Made by a program: the position numbers and the translations under genes. The notes under the pieces were generated by a model, which made no database searches, was not told the DNA's origin, and saw nothing but the letters and a program-made list of their open reading frames with translations. Positions 8,832 to 16,038 of a stretch of 64,000 nucleotides of DNA are shown piece after piece. Source of the DNA: Phytohabitans houttuyneae (GTDB lineage: Bacteria > Actinomycetota > Actinomycetes > Mycobacteriales > Micromonosporaceae); the NCBI RefSeq assembly GCF_011764425.1, contig NZ_BLPF01000002.1, positions 806,997-870,996 of the forward strand, given 5' to 3'. Every line of letters starts with the position of its first letter. Position 1 is the stretch's first letter.

Positions 8832-9227
8832 TCACTGCCCGTCGGGCAGTGGAGACCATCCGCTGGGTGCCTTGTCGACGAACTGGTGGTCCTGCACCAT
8901 GCGACCGTCCGGGCCGACCATGGCCACGTGGGTGCCGACCGAGTCCGGCTCACCGCCGGCGGCCGGCCTCATCTCCCACACGTAGCGCACGGCGTCGTGG
9001 TTGACGTCCACCTTGGCGACCTGAAAGACGAAGCCCTTCTTGACGAAAGCCTCGTACGCCTCCGTAACCGCTTCCTCGACGCCCTTGTGGCCGTGGAATT
9101 CGGCGCCAGCGTTACGGTAAACCCCCGCCTCGTCCCAGACTTCGGCGATGGCTTTCCGGCGAAGCTCGGGATCCGGCATATGCCAAGACGCGACATACTT
9201 TCCGACCATCGCTTCTTTGTCGCTCAC
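8832..9227 (-). CDS. SnoaL-like (NTF2-fold) protein
   Basis: A 131-residue protein starting at GTG 9227 behind AGGGAG. It has the NTF2/SnoaL pattern: an N-terminal helix (MVGKYVASWHMPDPELRRKA), an AEFHGHKGVEEAVTEAYEAF segment and a final sheet ending in a DGRMVQDHQFVD strand. Relatives bind or transform small hydrophobic ligands, and many have no known reaction. It is downstream of the SerRS gene on the same strand, with the palindromic operator at 9324-9342 between the two, so it can be controlled separately. A cyclase, isomerase or protective binding role cannot be decided from sequence. Confidence 0.7.
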   Translation of the reverse strand: MSDKEAMVGKYVASWHMPDPELRRKAIAEVWDEAGVYRNAGAEFHGHKGVEEAVTEAYEAFVKKGFVFQVAKVDVNHDAVRYVWEMRPAAGGEPDSVGTHVAMVGPDGRMVQDHQFVDKAPSGWSPLPDGQ

Positions 9228-9323
9228 GGGTTCTTCTCCCTTGCAGATATGAGGCTTTCCGGAGCGCGGTCGCCGCGACCACTCCGGCAGGTCCGATCTT
9301 GTCACCAGGCAACTGATCGTGTC

Positions 9324-9342
9324 GATTACCTTGGAGGTAATC
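9324..9342. promoter_or_regulatory. Palindromic operator GATTACCT-TGG-AGGTAATC
   Basis: A 19-bp perfect inverted repeat with a 3-bp centre, matching the arms and spacing of the 5443-5459 element. It lies just beyond the SerRS stop and about 100 bp upstream of the SnoaL-like start. It is inferred to be a second site for the Xre/MmyB regulator. Confidence 0.6.
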
Positions 9343-9343
9343 T

Positions 9344-10630
9344 CTACGTCGTCGTGCCGTCCGGTCTGATGTGCGTAAAGCCGGTCAGCGCCGTCAATGC
9401 GTCAGGTATCCGGATCGAGCCGTCGGCTTGCTGGAATTGCTCCAGGATCGCTGCCAGCGTGCGGCCGATCGGCAGCGCGGAGCCGTTGAGGGTGGCGGCG
9501 AACCCCCGGGCGCCGTCGCGGCTTCGGGTGCGGATGTTCGCCCGCCGTGCCTGCAGCGTGCCCATGTTGGAGCAGCTGGAGACCTCCCGGTAGCTGTTCT
9601 GCCCGGGTAGCCAGACTTCAATGTCGTAGGTGTACTGCGCGGCGAAGCCCAGATCGCCGGCGGGCAGCACCACCACCCGGTAGGCCAGCCCGAGCTCGGC
9701 CAGGCACGCCTCGGCATGCCGGACCATGGCCTCGAGTTCGGCGCCGGCCCGCGCGGGCTCGCAGATGCGCACCAGCTCCACCTTGGAAAACTGGTGCAGC
9801 CGGATCAGGCCGCGGGTGTCCTTGCCGTACGAGCCGGCCTCGGAGCGAAAGCACGGGGTGCATGCGGTCAGGGCAAGTGGCAGCGACTCCGTGGCGATGG
9901 TCTCGCCGGCGAAGAGGTTGGTCAGGGGCACCTCGGCGGTGGGAACGAGAAACAGCTCGCGGTCGGCGACGCTCGTGCTGAACAGGTCTTCCTCGAACTT
10001 GGGCAGCTGACCGGTGCCGGTCATGGTGGCCCGGTTGACCAGGACGGGCACCGAGTGCTCGACGTAGCCGTGCCGGGTGGTGTGCATGGTGAGAAAGAAG
10101 GTGGTCAGTGCCCGCTCCAGGGCCGCGCCCGCCCCGGACAGGACCGCGAAACGCGCTCCGGCCAGCTTGGTGGCCCGCTTGAGGTCCAGGATGCCGGTGC
10201 GTTCGCCCAGGCTCACGTGGTCCTGCGGTGCGAAGTCGAACGCCGGTATCGAGCCGACCCTGCGTATCTCCTGGGCGTCCGCGTCCGAGGCACCGTCGGG
10301 CGCCGCGTCGTCCGGCAGGTTCGGGATGGTCAGCAGCAGGTCGCGCAGCTCCTCGTCGCACCGTCGCTGCCGGGCCTCCGCCTCGGACAGCGCGGACTTC
10401 ACGTCGCGGGCGCGGGCCACCAGGCCGTCGCGTTCGGCGGCCGAGGGTGCCCGGCGCACCTGCTCGGCGAGGCTTTTGGTCTGCGTGCGCAGTGCGTCGA
10501 CCGCCTGTGCCGCGGCGGTGCGCTCCGCCGACATCTTGCCCAGCAGGTCGAGATCAAGCTGGTAGCCGCGCCGGGCCAGCTTCTGGACGGAGTTCGTGGC
10601 GGGGTCGAGCAACGCTCGTGGATCGTGCAT
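9344..10630 (-). CDS. Seryl-tRNA synthetase, biosynthetic paralogue (VlmL type)
   Basis: A complete 428-residue class II SerRS. It has the N-terminal antiparallel coiled-coil arm (about residues 30-110) that reads the long variable arm of tRNA-Ser, motif 2 (CFRSEAGSYGKDTRGLIRLH) and motif 3 (NGSALPIGRTLAAILEQ). It makes seryl-AMP and seryl-tRNA. In valanimycin biosynthesis VlmL does this to supply serine to VlmA. The cluster context, the VlmA-type gene and the anticodon-less tRNA-Ser-like gene 3.2 kb away argue strongly for the same role. SerRS enzymes as a family ignore the anticodon, so that RNA is a plausible substrate. A role as a resistance copy is possible but less supported. Confidence 0.93.
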   Translation of the reverse strand: MHDPRALLDPATNSVQKLARRGYQLDLDLLGKMSAERTAAAQAVDALRTQTKSLAEQVRRAPSAAERDGLVARARDVKSALSEAEARQRRCDEELRDLLLTIPNLPDDAAPDGASDADAQEIRRVGSIPAFDFAPQDHVSLGERTGILDLKRATKLAGARFAVLSGAGAALERALTTFFLTMHTTRHGYVEHSVPVLVNRATMTGTGQLPKFEEDLFSTSVADRELFLVPTAEVPLTNLFAGETIATESLPLALTACTPCFRSEAGSYGKDTRGLIRLHQFSKVELVRICEPARAGAELEAMVRHAEACLAELGLAYRVVVLPAGDLGFAAQYTYDIEVWLPGQNSYREVSSCSNMGTLQARRANIRTRSRDGARGFAATLNGSALPIGRTLAAILEQFQQADGSIRIPDALTALTGFTHIRPDGTTT

Positions 10631-10705
10631 CAGCGGACCTCGTCTTCGTGGGCGCGGTGCCGGTTGGTACCCCGGCTTGCAGCATCCCGCCCGGCTGTTG
10701 CGCCG

Positions 10706-10723
10706 ACCTGACCGCGCGCTGAC
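10706..10723 (-). promoter_or_regulatory. Candidate SARP heptamer pair upstream of SerRS
   Basis: On the minus strand GTCAGCG (10723) and GTCAGGT (10712) are 11 bp apart. The third repeat position is poor (CCACCGT), and the hexamer 8 bp downstream (CAGCCG) is a weak -10. It lies about 75 bp upstream of the SerRS start, so a weak SARP site is plausible but less certain than the others. Confidence 0.4.
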
Positions 10724-10936
10724 GGGTACGGTGGCCTGCCTATTTGGCTGGTTACATCGCCGGGTGGAGTGGCTTTCGCCGCGGTGAAAAGTGGCGAAAC
10801 GGCTGAATGCATGGGCCTCGCGATGATCTGTTGAAGCATTCGAAACTTTCGGCGACGTCTATGTTTATCAAATAGGATGGGCGTGCATGCGCAATTTCAT
10901 TCGGGAAACTGCGTGGTTGCGCAGCGTGATCGCCCG

Positions 10937-10965
10937 TTGACATTGGGTTGATCATCATCTATGGT
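10937..10965 (+). promoter_or_regulatory. Sigma70-like promoter of the SARP gene
   Basis: TTGACA (10937-10942), a 17-bp spacer, then TATGGT (10960-10965). This is close to the housekeeping consensus and lacks GTCAG heptamers, suggesting the activator gene is not itself SARP-activated. The predicted untranslated leader is about 165 nt. Confidence 0.55.
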
Positions 10966-11139
10966 TTCCCCATCGGTAAATGCTGCCCGAGCCTGGTCTG
11001 GCCGCGAGACCCAAATATCCTCGGGCAGTTGGTCGCCAAGTGTCGGCGCCGCCTTTTCCGGGTACACCTTTTTTGTCCACCGGTGCGTCGAAGCACGGTG
11101 TTGGGGCCTGTCGCGTGCAAGCCAATGGGGGAGTAAGTG

Positions 11140-11952
11140 ATGTTGAGCTTTCTGGTGCTCGGTCCTATGGAGGTTCGCACTCATGACCGCACAGTGACGT
11201 TCAAAGGGCCAATCCAGCAAACGTTGCTCGCCATGTTCCTGTGCAGCGGTGAGAAGCTGATCACCGTCAACGCGCTCATCGAGGAGCTCTGGGGCACCAC
11301 ACCACCAGCAACCGTGGAAAACGCACTGCAGGCCAACATCAGCCGGCTGCGCCGCACTCTCGCGCGGCTGGAGCCCCGCCGCCAGGAGTCGCGGCTTGCC
11401 ACCAGGACCTCCGGATACCAGTTCAACCTCGAGCGCGCCGAGCTGGACGCGGCGAAGATGCTCGAAACCGTCGATTCGATCCGGGCCCGAGCCGGCAACT
11501 ACCGCCGCCGCGACGTCGCCGACCTGCGGGAGGTGCTCGCCCTGTGGCGCGGTCCCGTATTCGGCGGCCTCACCGGCGGTCCGATCTGCCAGGCCGCCGT
11601 CGCCAAGTACGACGAGTACCGGACCGCCGCGCTGGTGATGCTCTACGAGGCCGAGCTCGCCGGCGGCGAGCACGCCAAGATCGTGCCGGAGCTGCGTGAG
11701 CTGGTGACCGAAAACTCCTCCCAGGAGTGCTTCAGCTCGTTGCTGATGATCGCCCTGTACCGCTCCGGCCGGCAGACCGACGCGCTCACGGTGGCCCGGC
11801 AGCTGCGCACCAACCTCATCGACGAGTTGGGCATCGAGCCGTCGCCGGCGGTACAGGATCTCGAGCGGGCGATCCTCAACCACGACATCCGGATGCGACA
11901 GGAGAACACCGAGCTTCCCTGGCTGTCCTACCGCAGCGGCCGGGCCGCATAG
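11140..11952 (+). CDS. SARP-family transcriptional activator (VlmI type)
   Basis: A 270-residue protein of minimal SARP size. An N-terminal OmpR-like winged helix (FLVLGPMEVRTHDRTVTFKG, LIEELWGTTPPATVENALQA, SGYQFNL) is followed by a bacterial transcriptional activation (BTAD) domain to the end (RQLRTNLIDELGIEPSPAVQ). GGGGGAG precedes ATG 11140; GTG 11137 is an alternative. SARPs bind directly repeated heptamers at 11-bp spacing just upstream of -10 boxes. At least five such promoters occur in this window, all at cluster genes, so this is their probable activator. It corresponds to the SARP VlmI that controls valanimycin production. Confidence 0.92.
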   Translation: MLSFLVLGPMEVRTHDRTVTFKGPIQQTLLAMFLCSGEKLITVNALIEELWGTTPPATVENALQANISRLRRTLARLEPRRQESRLATRTSGYQFNLERAELDAAKMLETVDSIRARAGNYRRRDVADLREVLALWRGPVFGGLTGGPICQAAVAKYDEYRTAALVMLYEAELAGGEHAKIVPELRELVTENSSQECFSSLLMIALYRSGRQTDALTVARQLRTNLIDELGIEPSPAVQDLERAILNHDIRMRQENTELPWLSYRSGRAA

Positions 11953-11963
11953 CCACCGGGCGC

Positions 11964-13472
11964 TCACGCCATCGACAGCCCCGCCTGCGACGCGGTGGTG
12001 CTCGGCGGGCTGAGCGCGTCCTGCAGCAGGCTGCGCACCTGCGCGGAGTTCAGCTGGTCGAGGTCCGCGCAGGCCGCGGCGATGTCGGCGCCACCGCCGT
12101 TGGCCAGAAACTTCTTGCGTACCAGCTGGTGGTGGTGGACGCGGGTGTCCGGCCCGGCGGCTCCGATCGGGATGTCCCGCTCCCGGCTGATCGAGCGGCC
12201 GTCGGCGAACCGGACCGTGACCCGCGCGGCCGTCTGCTTGGTCGCCGCCTCGAAGGTCGCTACCGGAGGCGCCGCCGCCTCGAACGCGTCGACGAGCGCG
12301 GAACCGCCGAACTGGCTCAGCCACCCGGTCGCCCGCTCGCCGGCCTGCCGCAGCGCCTCGCCGAGCGGGGCGTCGGAGGCGAGCAGCTTGCGGGTCATCT
12401 CCGGGCTGTGCGACAGCCGCACCTTGCTCGCCAGCGCCCACCGAGCCGCGTCGTCGATGGCCGGCCGGGCGAAGTCGGATACCGCCAGGTCGCCTCTTAT
12501 CAGCGCTGTCGCGACGGTGTACGGAACCGACAGCGGAAGCGTGCTGGTCACCGGCACCGCGGCGCCGGTGTAGGAGCCGGAGATCCGGCTGGCGTACGTC
12601 GTGTAGAACGACGCGTCCACGAGAATCTCCGCCACATCGTCCGGCGCCACGTTGCCGATCTGCTGATTGATCTCGATGGCGCAGTCGACCGCCGCGTCGA
12701 TACCGGGCCCTCCGGGGCGCACCTTGAAAGACAGCGTCTCGGTGTGCCACCGCCGTCCCAGGCCATTGACGATCGTCTCCGGCAGTGGCACGGACGCGAA
12801 GCGCGACAGAAATCCGTCGGCGTGCTCGAAGATGTCGGAAGGCCCGGCCAATCCGGCCCGGGCGCTGTCGCACGCGTCCATGCCGATACGCACCGGGATG
12901 AACGCGCTCAGAACGCGGGCGTCACTTCCCAAAAAGGCGTGAAACAGCGTCCAGGGCGGCATGGAGAACGCCAGCCCGAACGCGTCGACCCACTGCCGGG
13001 CGGGCGCGTTTTCGGCTTGCAGGCGCCCGCTCACCGCGCCGGCGAGGCTTGTCTGCGGCGCGGTCTGCCCCCGAAACGGCCCGAGGGTCGCGCTCGCGGT
13101 GATGCGGGCGGCGCATTCGTTCGCCGCGATGACCGCGGTGAGCAGGTCCGCACCGTCGAGGTGGCGTGCGTACGCGAACGCGAGCGGGACCGAAACGGTC
13201 GAGTTGGACAGGTGCCCGGCGTAGGCGGTGTCGTCGAGGTTGAGCCAGGAGCCGAGTCCGGCGAGGATGCACGCCGACCGGGCCGGGTCGGCCTGCAGCG
13301 GCGGGCCGAACGCGCGCACCAGCGACGCGCCGAGCGGGTGCGCCATACCGGCACGTATCGCGGCCAGCTGCGAGAGGATCTGGCTTTTCGCCAAGCTGAC
13401 CACGCGGTCGGGTATGTCGCCAAGACGTAAAGAGCTCGCCCACTCGGACAGTTCCTCGGTGAGACTGGCCAT
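11964..13472 (-). CDS. MmgE/PrpD-family dehydratase-like protein 1 (VlmK type)
   Basis: A 502-residue MmgE/PrpD protein. Landmarks are the all-alpha N-terminal half (SQILSQLAAIRAGM, SWLNLDDTAYAGHLSNS, AANECAARITASATLG) and RRWHTETLSFKVRPGGPG at about 270. Family members include 2-methylcitrate dehydratase. In valanimycin biosynthesis, VlmK of this superfamily works with the kinase VlmJ to dehydrate valanimycin hydrate. Start ATG 13472 follows GAAGGGAAAG. It is closely similar throughout to the second copy at 24937. It faces the SARP gene tail to tail and has its own SARP-type promoter at 13656-13698, leaving a leader of about 175 nt. Confidence 0.87.
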   Translation of the reverse strand: MASLTEELSEWASSLRLGDIPDRVVSLAKSQILSQLAAIRAGMAHPLGASLVRAFGPPLQADPARSACILAGLGSWLNLDDTAYAGHLSNSTVSVPLAFAYARHLDGADLLTAVIAANECAARITASATLGPFRGQTAPQTSLAGAVSGRLQAENAPARQWVDAFGLAFSMPPWTLFHAFLGSDARVLSAFIPVRIGMDACDSARAGLAGPSDIFEHADGFLSRFASVPLPETIVNGLGRRWHTETLSFKVRPGGPGIDAAVDCAIEINQQIGNVAPDDVAEILVDASFYTTYASRISGSYTGAAVPVTSTLPLSVPYTVATALIRGDLAVSDFARPAIDDAARWALASKVRLSHSPEMTRKLLASDAPLGEALRQAGERATGWLSQFGGSALVDAFEAAAPPVATFEAATKQTAARVTVRFADGRSISRERDIPIGAAGPDTRVHHHQLVRKKFLANGGGADIAAACADLDQLNSAQVRSLLQDALSPPSTTASQAGLSMA

Positions 13473-13655
13473 CACTTTCCCTTCTTGACTGGCGCGTTGA
13501 TCGGTTGACCCATCCCCAGGCCGGGCCAAGAATTGAGAACCGCCGGAACAGTCGCATGCGCGGATCCTGCCGGCATGCGAGATTGCGAATGGCACGCCAT
13601 ACTTGGCTTCACGCCACCATTCATCCGGCCGTCAACTGCACCGGATGCCATCACA

Positions 13656-13698
13656 ATAATCGTCCGTGTCGCTGACAGTCAGGTGATATGGCGCTGAT
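13656..13698 (-). promoter_or_regulatory. SARP-type promoter of MmgE/PrpD gene 1
   Basis: On the minus strand ATCAGCG (13698-13692), ATCACCT (13687-13681) and GTCAGCG (13676-13670) begin 11 bp apart. The last is followed by 8 bp and GATTAT (13661-13656) as the -10. It is back to back with the promoter of the tRNA-like gene. Confidence 0.75.
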
Positions 13699-13747
13699 CG
13701 GTCGATCCTGCGAATACCCGGTTCAGTGATAATGCGTCCCAGGTGCC

Positions 13748-13790
13748 GTCAGTGTGCTGTCAGTGCGCGCTCAGCGCGGTCTGCCATAGT
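13748..13790 (+). promoter_or_regulatory. SARP-type promoter of the tRNA-like gene
   Basis: GTCAGTG (13748), GTCAGTG (13759) and CTCAGCG (13770) are phased at 11 bp. They are followed by 8 bp and CATAGT (13785-13790) as the -10. Predicted transcription begins near 13797, about 41 nt before the RNA body. The leader can form a 6-bp hairpin (13805-13810 with 13825-13830) with an A-rich loop. The arrangement puts this RNA under the pathway activator, unlike a housekeeping tRNA. Confidence 0.78.
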
Positions 13791-13837
13791 TGTTATCAGC
13801 GAAGCCGGACGGGAAAAAGAAAAAGTCCGGGAAGCTG

Positions 13838-13925
13838 GGAGAGGTACCGCAGAGGCCTAACGGAACCGAGCTTCGGCTTGGTGAGGGATCTGATCCCTTC
13901 GCAGGTTCGAATCCTGCCCTCTCCG
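13838..13925 (+). tRNA. Anticodon-less class II tRNA-Ser-like RNA
   Basis: The 88-nt body folds as a class II tRNA. The acceptor stem GGAGAGG/CCTCTCC is perfect (7 bp), followed by U8, a 3-bp D stem (CCG/CGG), and a D loop with A14, a purine at 15, GG at 18-19 and A21. There is a 6-bp long variable arm (AGGGAT/ATCCCT, loop CTG), a perfect 5-bp T stem (GCAGG/CCTGC) with loop TTCGAAT, C48, and discriminator G73. The long arm and G73 are serine features. The anticodon arm (13865-13882) is ACCGAGC-TTCG-GCTTGGT: seven continuous pairs capped by a C(UUCG)G tetraloop, so there is no 7-nt loop, no U33 after a C/U32 and no anticodon. CCA is not encoded. It cannot decode but should be chargeable by SerRS. 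It is inferred to be a dedicated seryl carrier for the VlmA-type transferase. Confidence 0.88.
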
Positions 13926-13941
13926 CTCCACACGAGCCGAT

Positions 13942-13975
13942 GGAGACGCGGCGACGGCGCCGTCGCCGCGTCTCC
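13942..13975 (+). terminator. Strong hairpin after the tRNA-like gene
   Basis: A perfect 34-bp inverted repeat (17-bp arms, GGAGACGCGG at the outer end, GACGGC at the centre) begins 16 bp after the RNA body. There is no U tract, as is common for actinomycete terminators. It may end the RNA transcript or protect its 3' end while allowing some read-through into the kinase gene. Confidence 0.65.
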
Positions 13976-14047
13976 TCGTCGCTGTTTCGCACCGGTGGCC
14001 GAAACACACGGTCGAGAATCCACGTCGACGACGTCTTGGAGTGACGA

Positions 14048-15055
14048 ATGGCGCAGTCCGCAGACCTGACCGCGGTCAGTTGTGTCGTCATCGCGAATCC
14101 CGCCGCCGGCACCATCACGGCGAGCATCCTCGACGACCTGATGGACCGGTGCGGACGGCACGGCCCGACGCGCCTGCTGCGGACCCATCGCAAAGGCGAC
14201 GGCACGCTGCTGGCCCGCGCGGTCCTGGCCGAGCCCGACGACGGCACGCTGCGCGTGGTGATCTCGGTGGGCGGCGACGGCACGACCAGGGAGGTCGTGG
14301 AGGGCGTGGTCGGCGGCGGTCACGCCTCGACGCGGCACGCGCTGTTCATCGTGCCGGCCGGCACCGGCAACTCCAACTACCGCGCCCACTGGGGTGAGAC
14401 GGACTGGCGCACCGCGCTGGACACCGCCCTGTCCGCGCCGCAGGACTCGCTGCGCCGGCTCGACGTCGCCCGCTTCGTCGAGCGTGACCGGCTGGTGGTG
14501 CTCGGCGCCGGCGCGGGCCTGACCGCCGACGTGCTCAACCTCGCGCCGCAGTCGATGAAGGGCCGCGACCGGCTGCGCGCCGGCCTGGAGCTGGCCGCGC
14601 TCCGGTTCGTCCCGTACCCGGGGCGCGTCACCGTGGACGGCGTGGTGCTGCACGAGGGCCCCACGGTGTTCGCCAACGCCGGCGGCGGCCGGTACCGGGC
14701 CTGGCAGTACCTCATCCTGCCGCACTCCGGGCTCGACGACGGACTGCTGGACGTGTGCGTGGTCGGTGCCGCGGTGCCGGTCGCCGGCGTGCCCGCACTG
14801 CTGCGTTCGGGCGCGCACCTGTCCGAGCCGGGCGTGCGTTACACCCGCGGCCGGCAGGTGGTCATCGAGCGCACCGACGGCGAGCCGCTCTGCTTCGAGC
14901 ACGACGGCGAGCTGGTGGCCGACGCCGGCGCGAAGGTCACGCTCGAAGTGGTCCCCGCGGCCCTGCCCGCGCTGTGCACGCCACAGCCGGACGACGACCG
15001 TTTCGCGGCGCCGGGTGCCGGTCCGCTGGCCCGCTCTGCCGCCGGCGACGCCTGA
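14048..15055 (+). CDS. Diacylglycerol-kinase-fold kinase (VlmJ type)
   Basis: A 335-residue DAGK-catalytic-domain protein. Nucleotide-binding motifs are VVIANPAAGT (residue 13 onwards), SVGGDGTTREVVEGVVGGG (about 76-95) and PAGTGNSNYRAHW (about 106-118), and a C-terminal FEHDGELV loop closes the second domain. Start ATG 14048 follows GGAGTGACGA. In the valanimycin pathway VlmJ, a DAGK homologue, phosphorylates valanimycin hydrate so that VlmK can eliminate phosphate. The pairing here with two MmgE/PrpD genes supports that role on an azoxy alcohol. It follows the tRNA-like gene in the same direction and may be co-transcribed with it, since no separate SARP site is visible. Confidence 0.88.
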   Translation: MAQSADLTAVSCVVIANPAAGTITASILDDLMDRCGRHGPTRLLRTHRKGDGTLLARAVLAEPDDGTLRVVISVGGDGTTREVVEGVVGGGHASTRHALFIVPAGTGNSNYRAHWGETDWRTALDTALSAPQDSLRRLDVARFVERDRLVVLGAGAGLTADVLNLAPQSMKGRDRLRAGLELAALRFVPYPGRVTVDGVVLHEGPTVFANAGGGRYRAWQYLILPHSGLDDGLLDVCVVGAAVPVAGVPALLRSGAHLSEPGVRYTRGRQVVIERTDGEPLCFEHDGELVADAGAKVTLEVVPAALPALCTPQPDDDRFAAPGAGPLARSAAGDA

Positions 15056-15069
15056 TCCGAACGACAGCG

Positions 15070-15094
15070 ACGCCCCTCCACAGTGGAGGGGCGT
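15070..15094 (+). terminator. Terminator hairpin after the kinase gene
   Basis: A perfect 12-bp stem (ACGCCCCTCCAC / GTGGAGGGGCGT) with a minimal loop, 15 bp past the kinase stop. It lies between convergent genes and can act in both directions. Confidence 0.7.
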
Positions 15095-15127
15095 ACTCGC
15101 GTGTCGTGAAGGCGAGACACGGGCTGC

Positions 15128-15166
15128 GCCCCGGTCCACGATCCGAAGTGGACCGTGAACCGGGGC
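15128..15166 (-). terminator. Terminator hairpin after the PKS operon
   Basis: Two alternative, overlapping stems, GCCCCGGT/ACCGGGGC (15128-15135 with 15159-15166) and CGGTCCAC/GTGGACCG (15132-15139 with 15148-15155), lie just past the thioesterase stop. A run of nine G follows at 15170-15178. It probably ends the leftward ACP-PKS-ligase-TE transcript. Confidence 0.6.
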
Positions 15167-15180
15167 GCCGGGGGGGGGCG

Positions 15181-15975
15181 TCAGTTTCGCTGGAGGGCGT
15201 CGAGCTGGCGGTACAAGTGGCCGCAGAAGTCCTGCGTGACCGCGTCGGCGTGCCGGTCGATGAAAAAGTGTCCGCCGGAGTACTCGCGGTGCCCGAGGTG
15301 CTGCGGGCTGCGCGGCAGCCACGACTCGAACGCGTCGTCCTCCTCCTGCAGCGGGTCGTTGCGCCCGCCGTACGACACCAGGGGGCAGGGCACCGTCGCG
15401 CCCTCGTCGACCCGCTGCGCGGCCACCGACAGATCGGCCCGCAGCGCCGGCACGACCATCGCGAGCATCTCGGGGTTGTCGTAGATCTCGGCGGGGAAGG
15501 AGCCGAGCCGCTTGATCCAGACGACCAGCTCCTCCTGGGGCATGTTGATGTGTTCCTCGGTCGGGTTGAAGAAGCCCTTCGGCGCCCACCCCGACATGCC
15601 GACGACGAGAGGCACGGGCAGGCCGTCCCGTTCCATCTGCACGGCCAGCTGGTACGACAGCTGAGCACCCAGACAGTGGCCGAAGAACGCGAACGGCCGG
15701 TCGTCGAGCTCGTTGAGGACGGCCTCGTACAGCCCTTCCACGAGTGAGTTCCAGGCGGTGTACGCGACCTCCTCGCGGCGCTCCTGCCGGCCGGGCAGCG
15801 TCACGGCCTGCGCGGAGATGTCGTCCGGCAGCAGGTCGCTCCAGTCGCGGTAGATGATGGCCCCGCTACCCGCGTGCGGGAAGAGCAGCAGGCGGATCCG
15901 GGCCTCGGGGTCGGGCTCGGCCGGGTGGAACCACTGACCTGGCGTGGCCACCTTCCCGGCGAGAGAGATGGTCAT
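15181..15975 (-). CDS. Type II thioesterase with cysteine at the nucleophile position
   Basis: A 264-residue alpha/beta-hydrolase of the PKS/NRPS external thioesterase family (LLFPHAGSGAIIYRDW near residue 30, terminal His in SGGHFFIDRH). The nucleophile elbow is FFGHCLGAQL (about residue 97), so Cys replaces the usual Ser. Cys-type elbows occur in some PKS/NRPS thioesterases, so the enzyme may be active. Start ATG 15975 follows AAGGAG. As the last gene of the ACP-PKS-ligase operon, and because the PKS lacks its own TE domain, it may release the finished chain or remove misprimed units. Confidence 0.88.
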   Translation of the reverse strand: MTISLAGKVATPGQWFHPAEPDPEARIRLLLFPHAGSGAIIYRDWSDLLPDDISAQAVTLPGRQERREEVAYTAWNSLVEGLYEAVLNELDDRPFAFFGHCLGAQLSYQLAVQMERDGLPVPLVVGMSGWAPKGFFNPTEEHINMPQEELVVWIKRLGSFPAEIYDNPEMLAMVVPALRADLSVAAQRVDEGATVPCPLVSYGGRNDPLQEEDDAFESWLPRSPQHLGHREYSGGHFFIDRHADAVTQDFCGHLYRQLDALQRN

Positions 15976-16038
15976 TGTCGAGCTCCTTCACGGGTGGTTG
16001 CGGGGTTGGTGCGGACCGGCACGCGAGCGCGGCGCGGG

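Larger units (their letters stand above)
10631..11139. other. Divergent intergenic region between SerRS and SARP genes
   Basis: About 0.5 kb without a convincing gene. It holds a consensus-like rightward promoter for the SARP gene (10937-10965) and a weaker leftward SARP-like heptamer pair (10706-10723). I see no RNA or repeat in the remainder, which is notably less GC-rich than the coding sequence. Confidence 0.5.

Noticed and set aside
13865-13882. Reading the anticodon arm as an 8-nt loop with anticodon UCG or as an ordinary tRNA-Ser
   Set aside because: A 5-bp stem leaves an 8-nt loop GCTTCGGC whose ends pair G-C and C-G, giving a UUCG tetraloop. No register gives a 7-nt loop with a serine anticodon.
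15170-15178. Run of nine G as a possible frameshift site
   Set aside because: It lies between the terminator and the thioesterase stop, outside any coding sequence.
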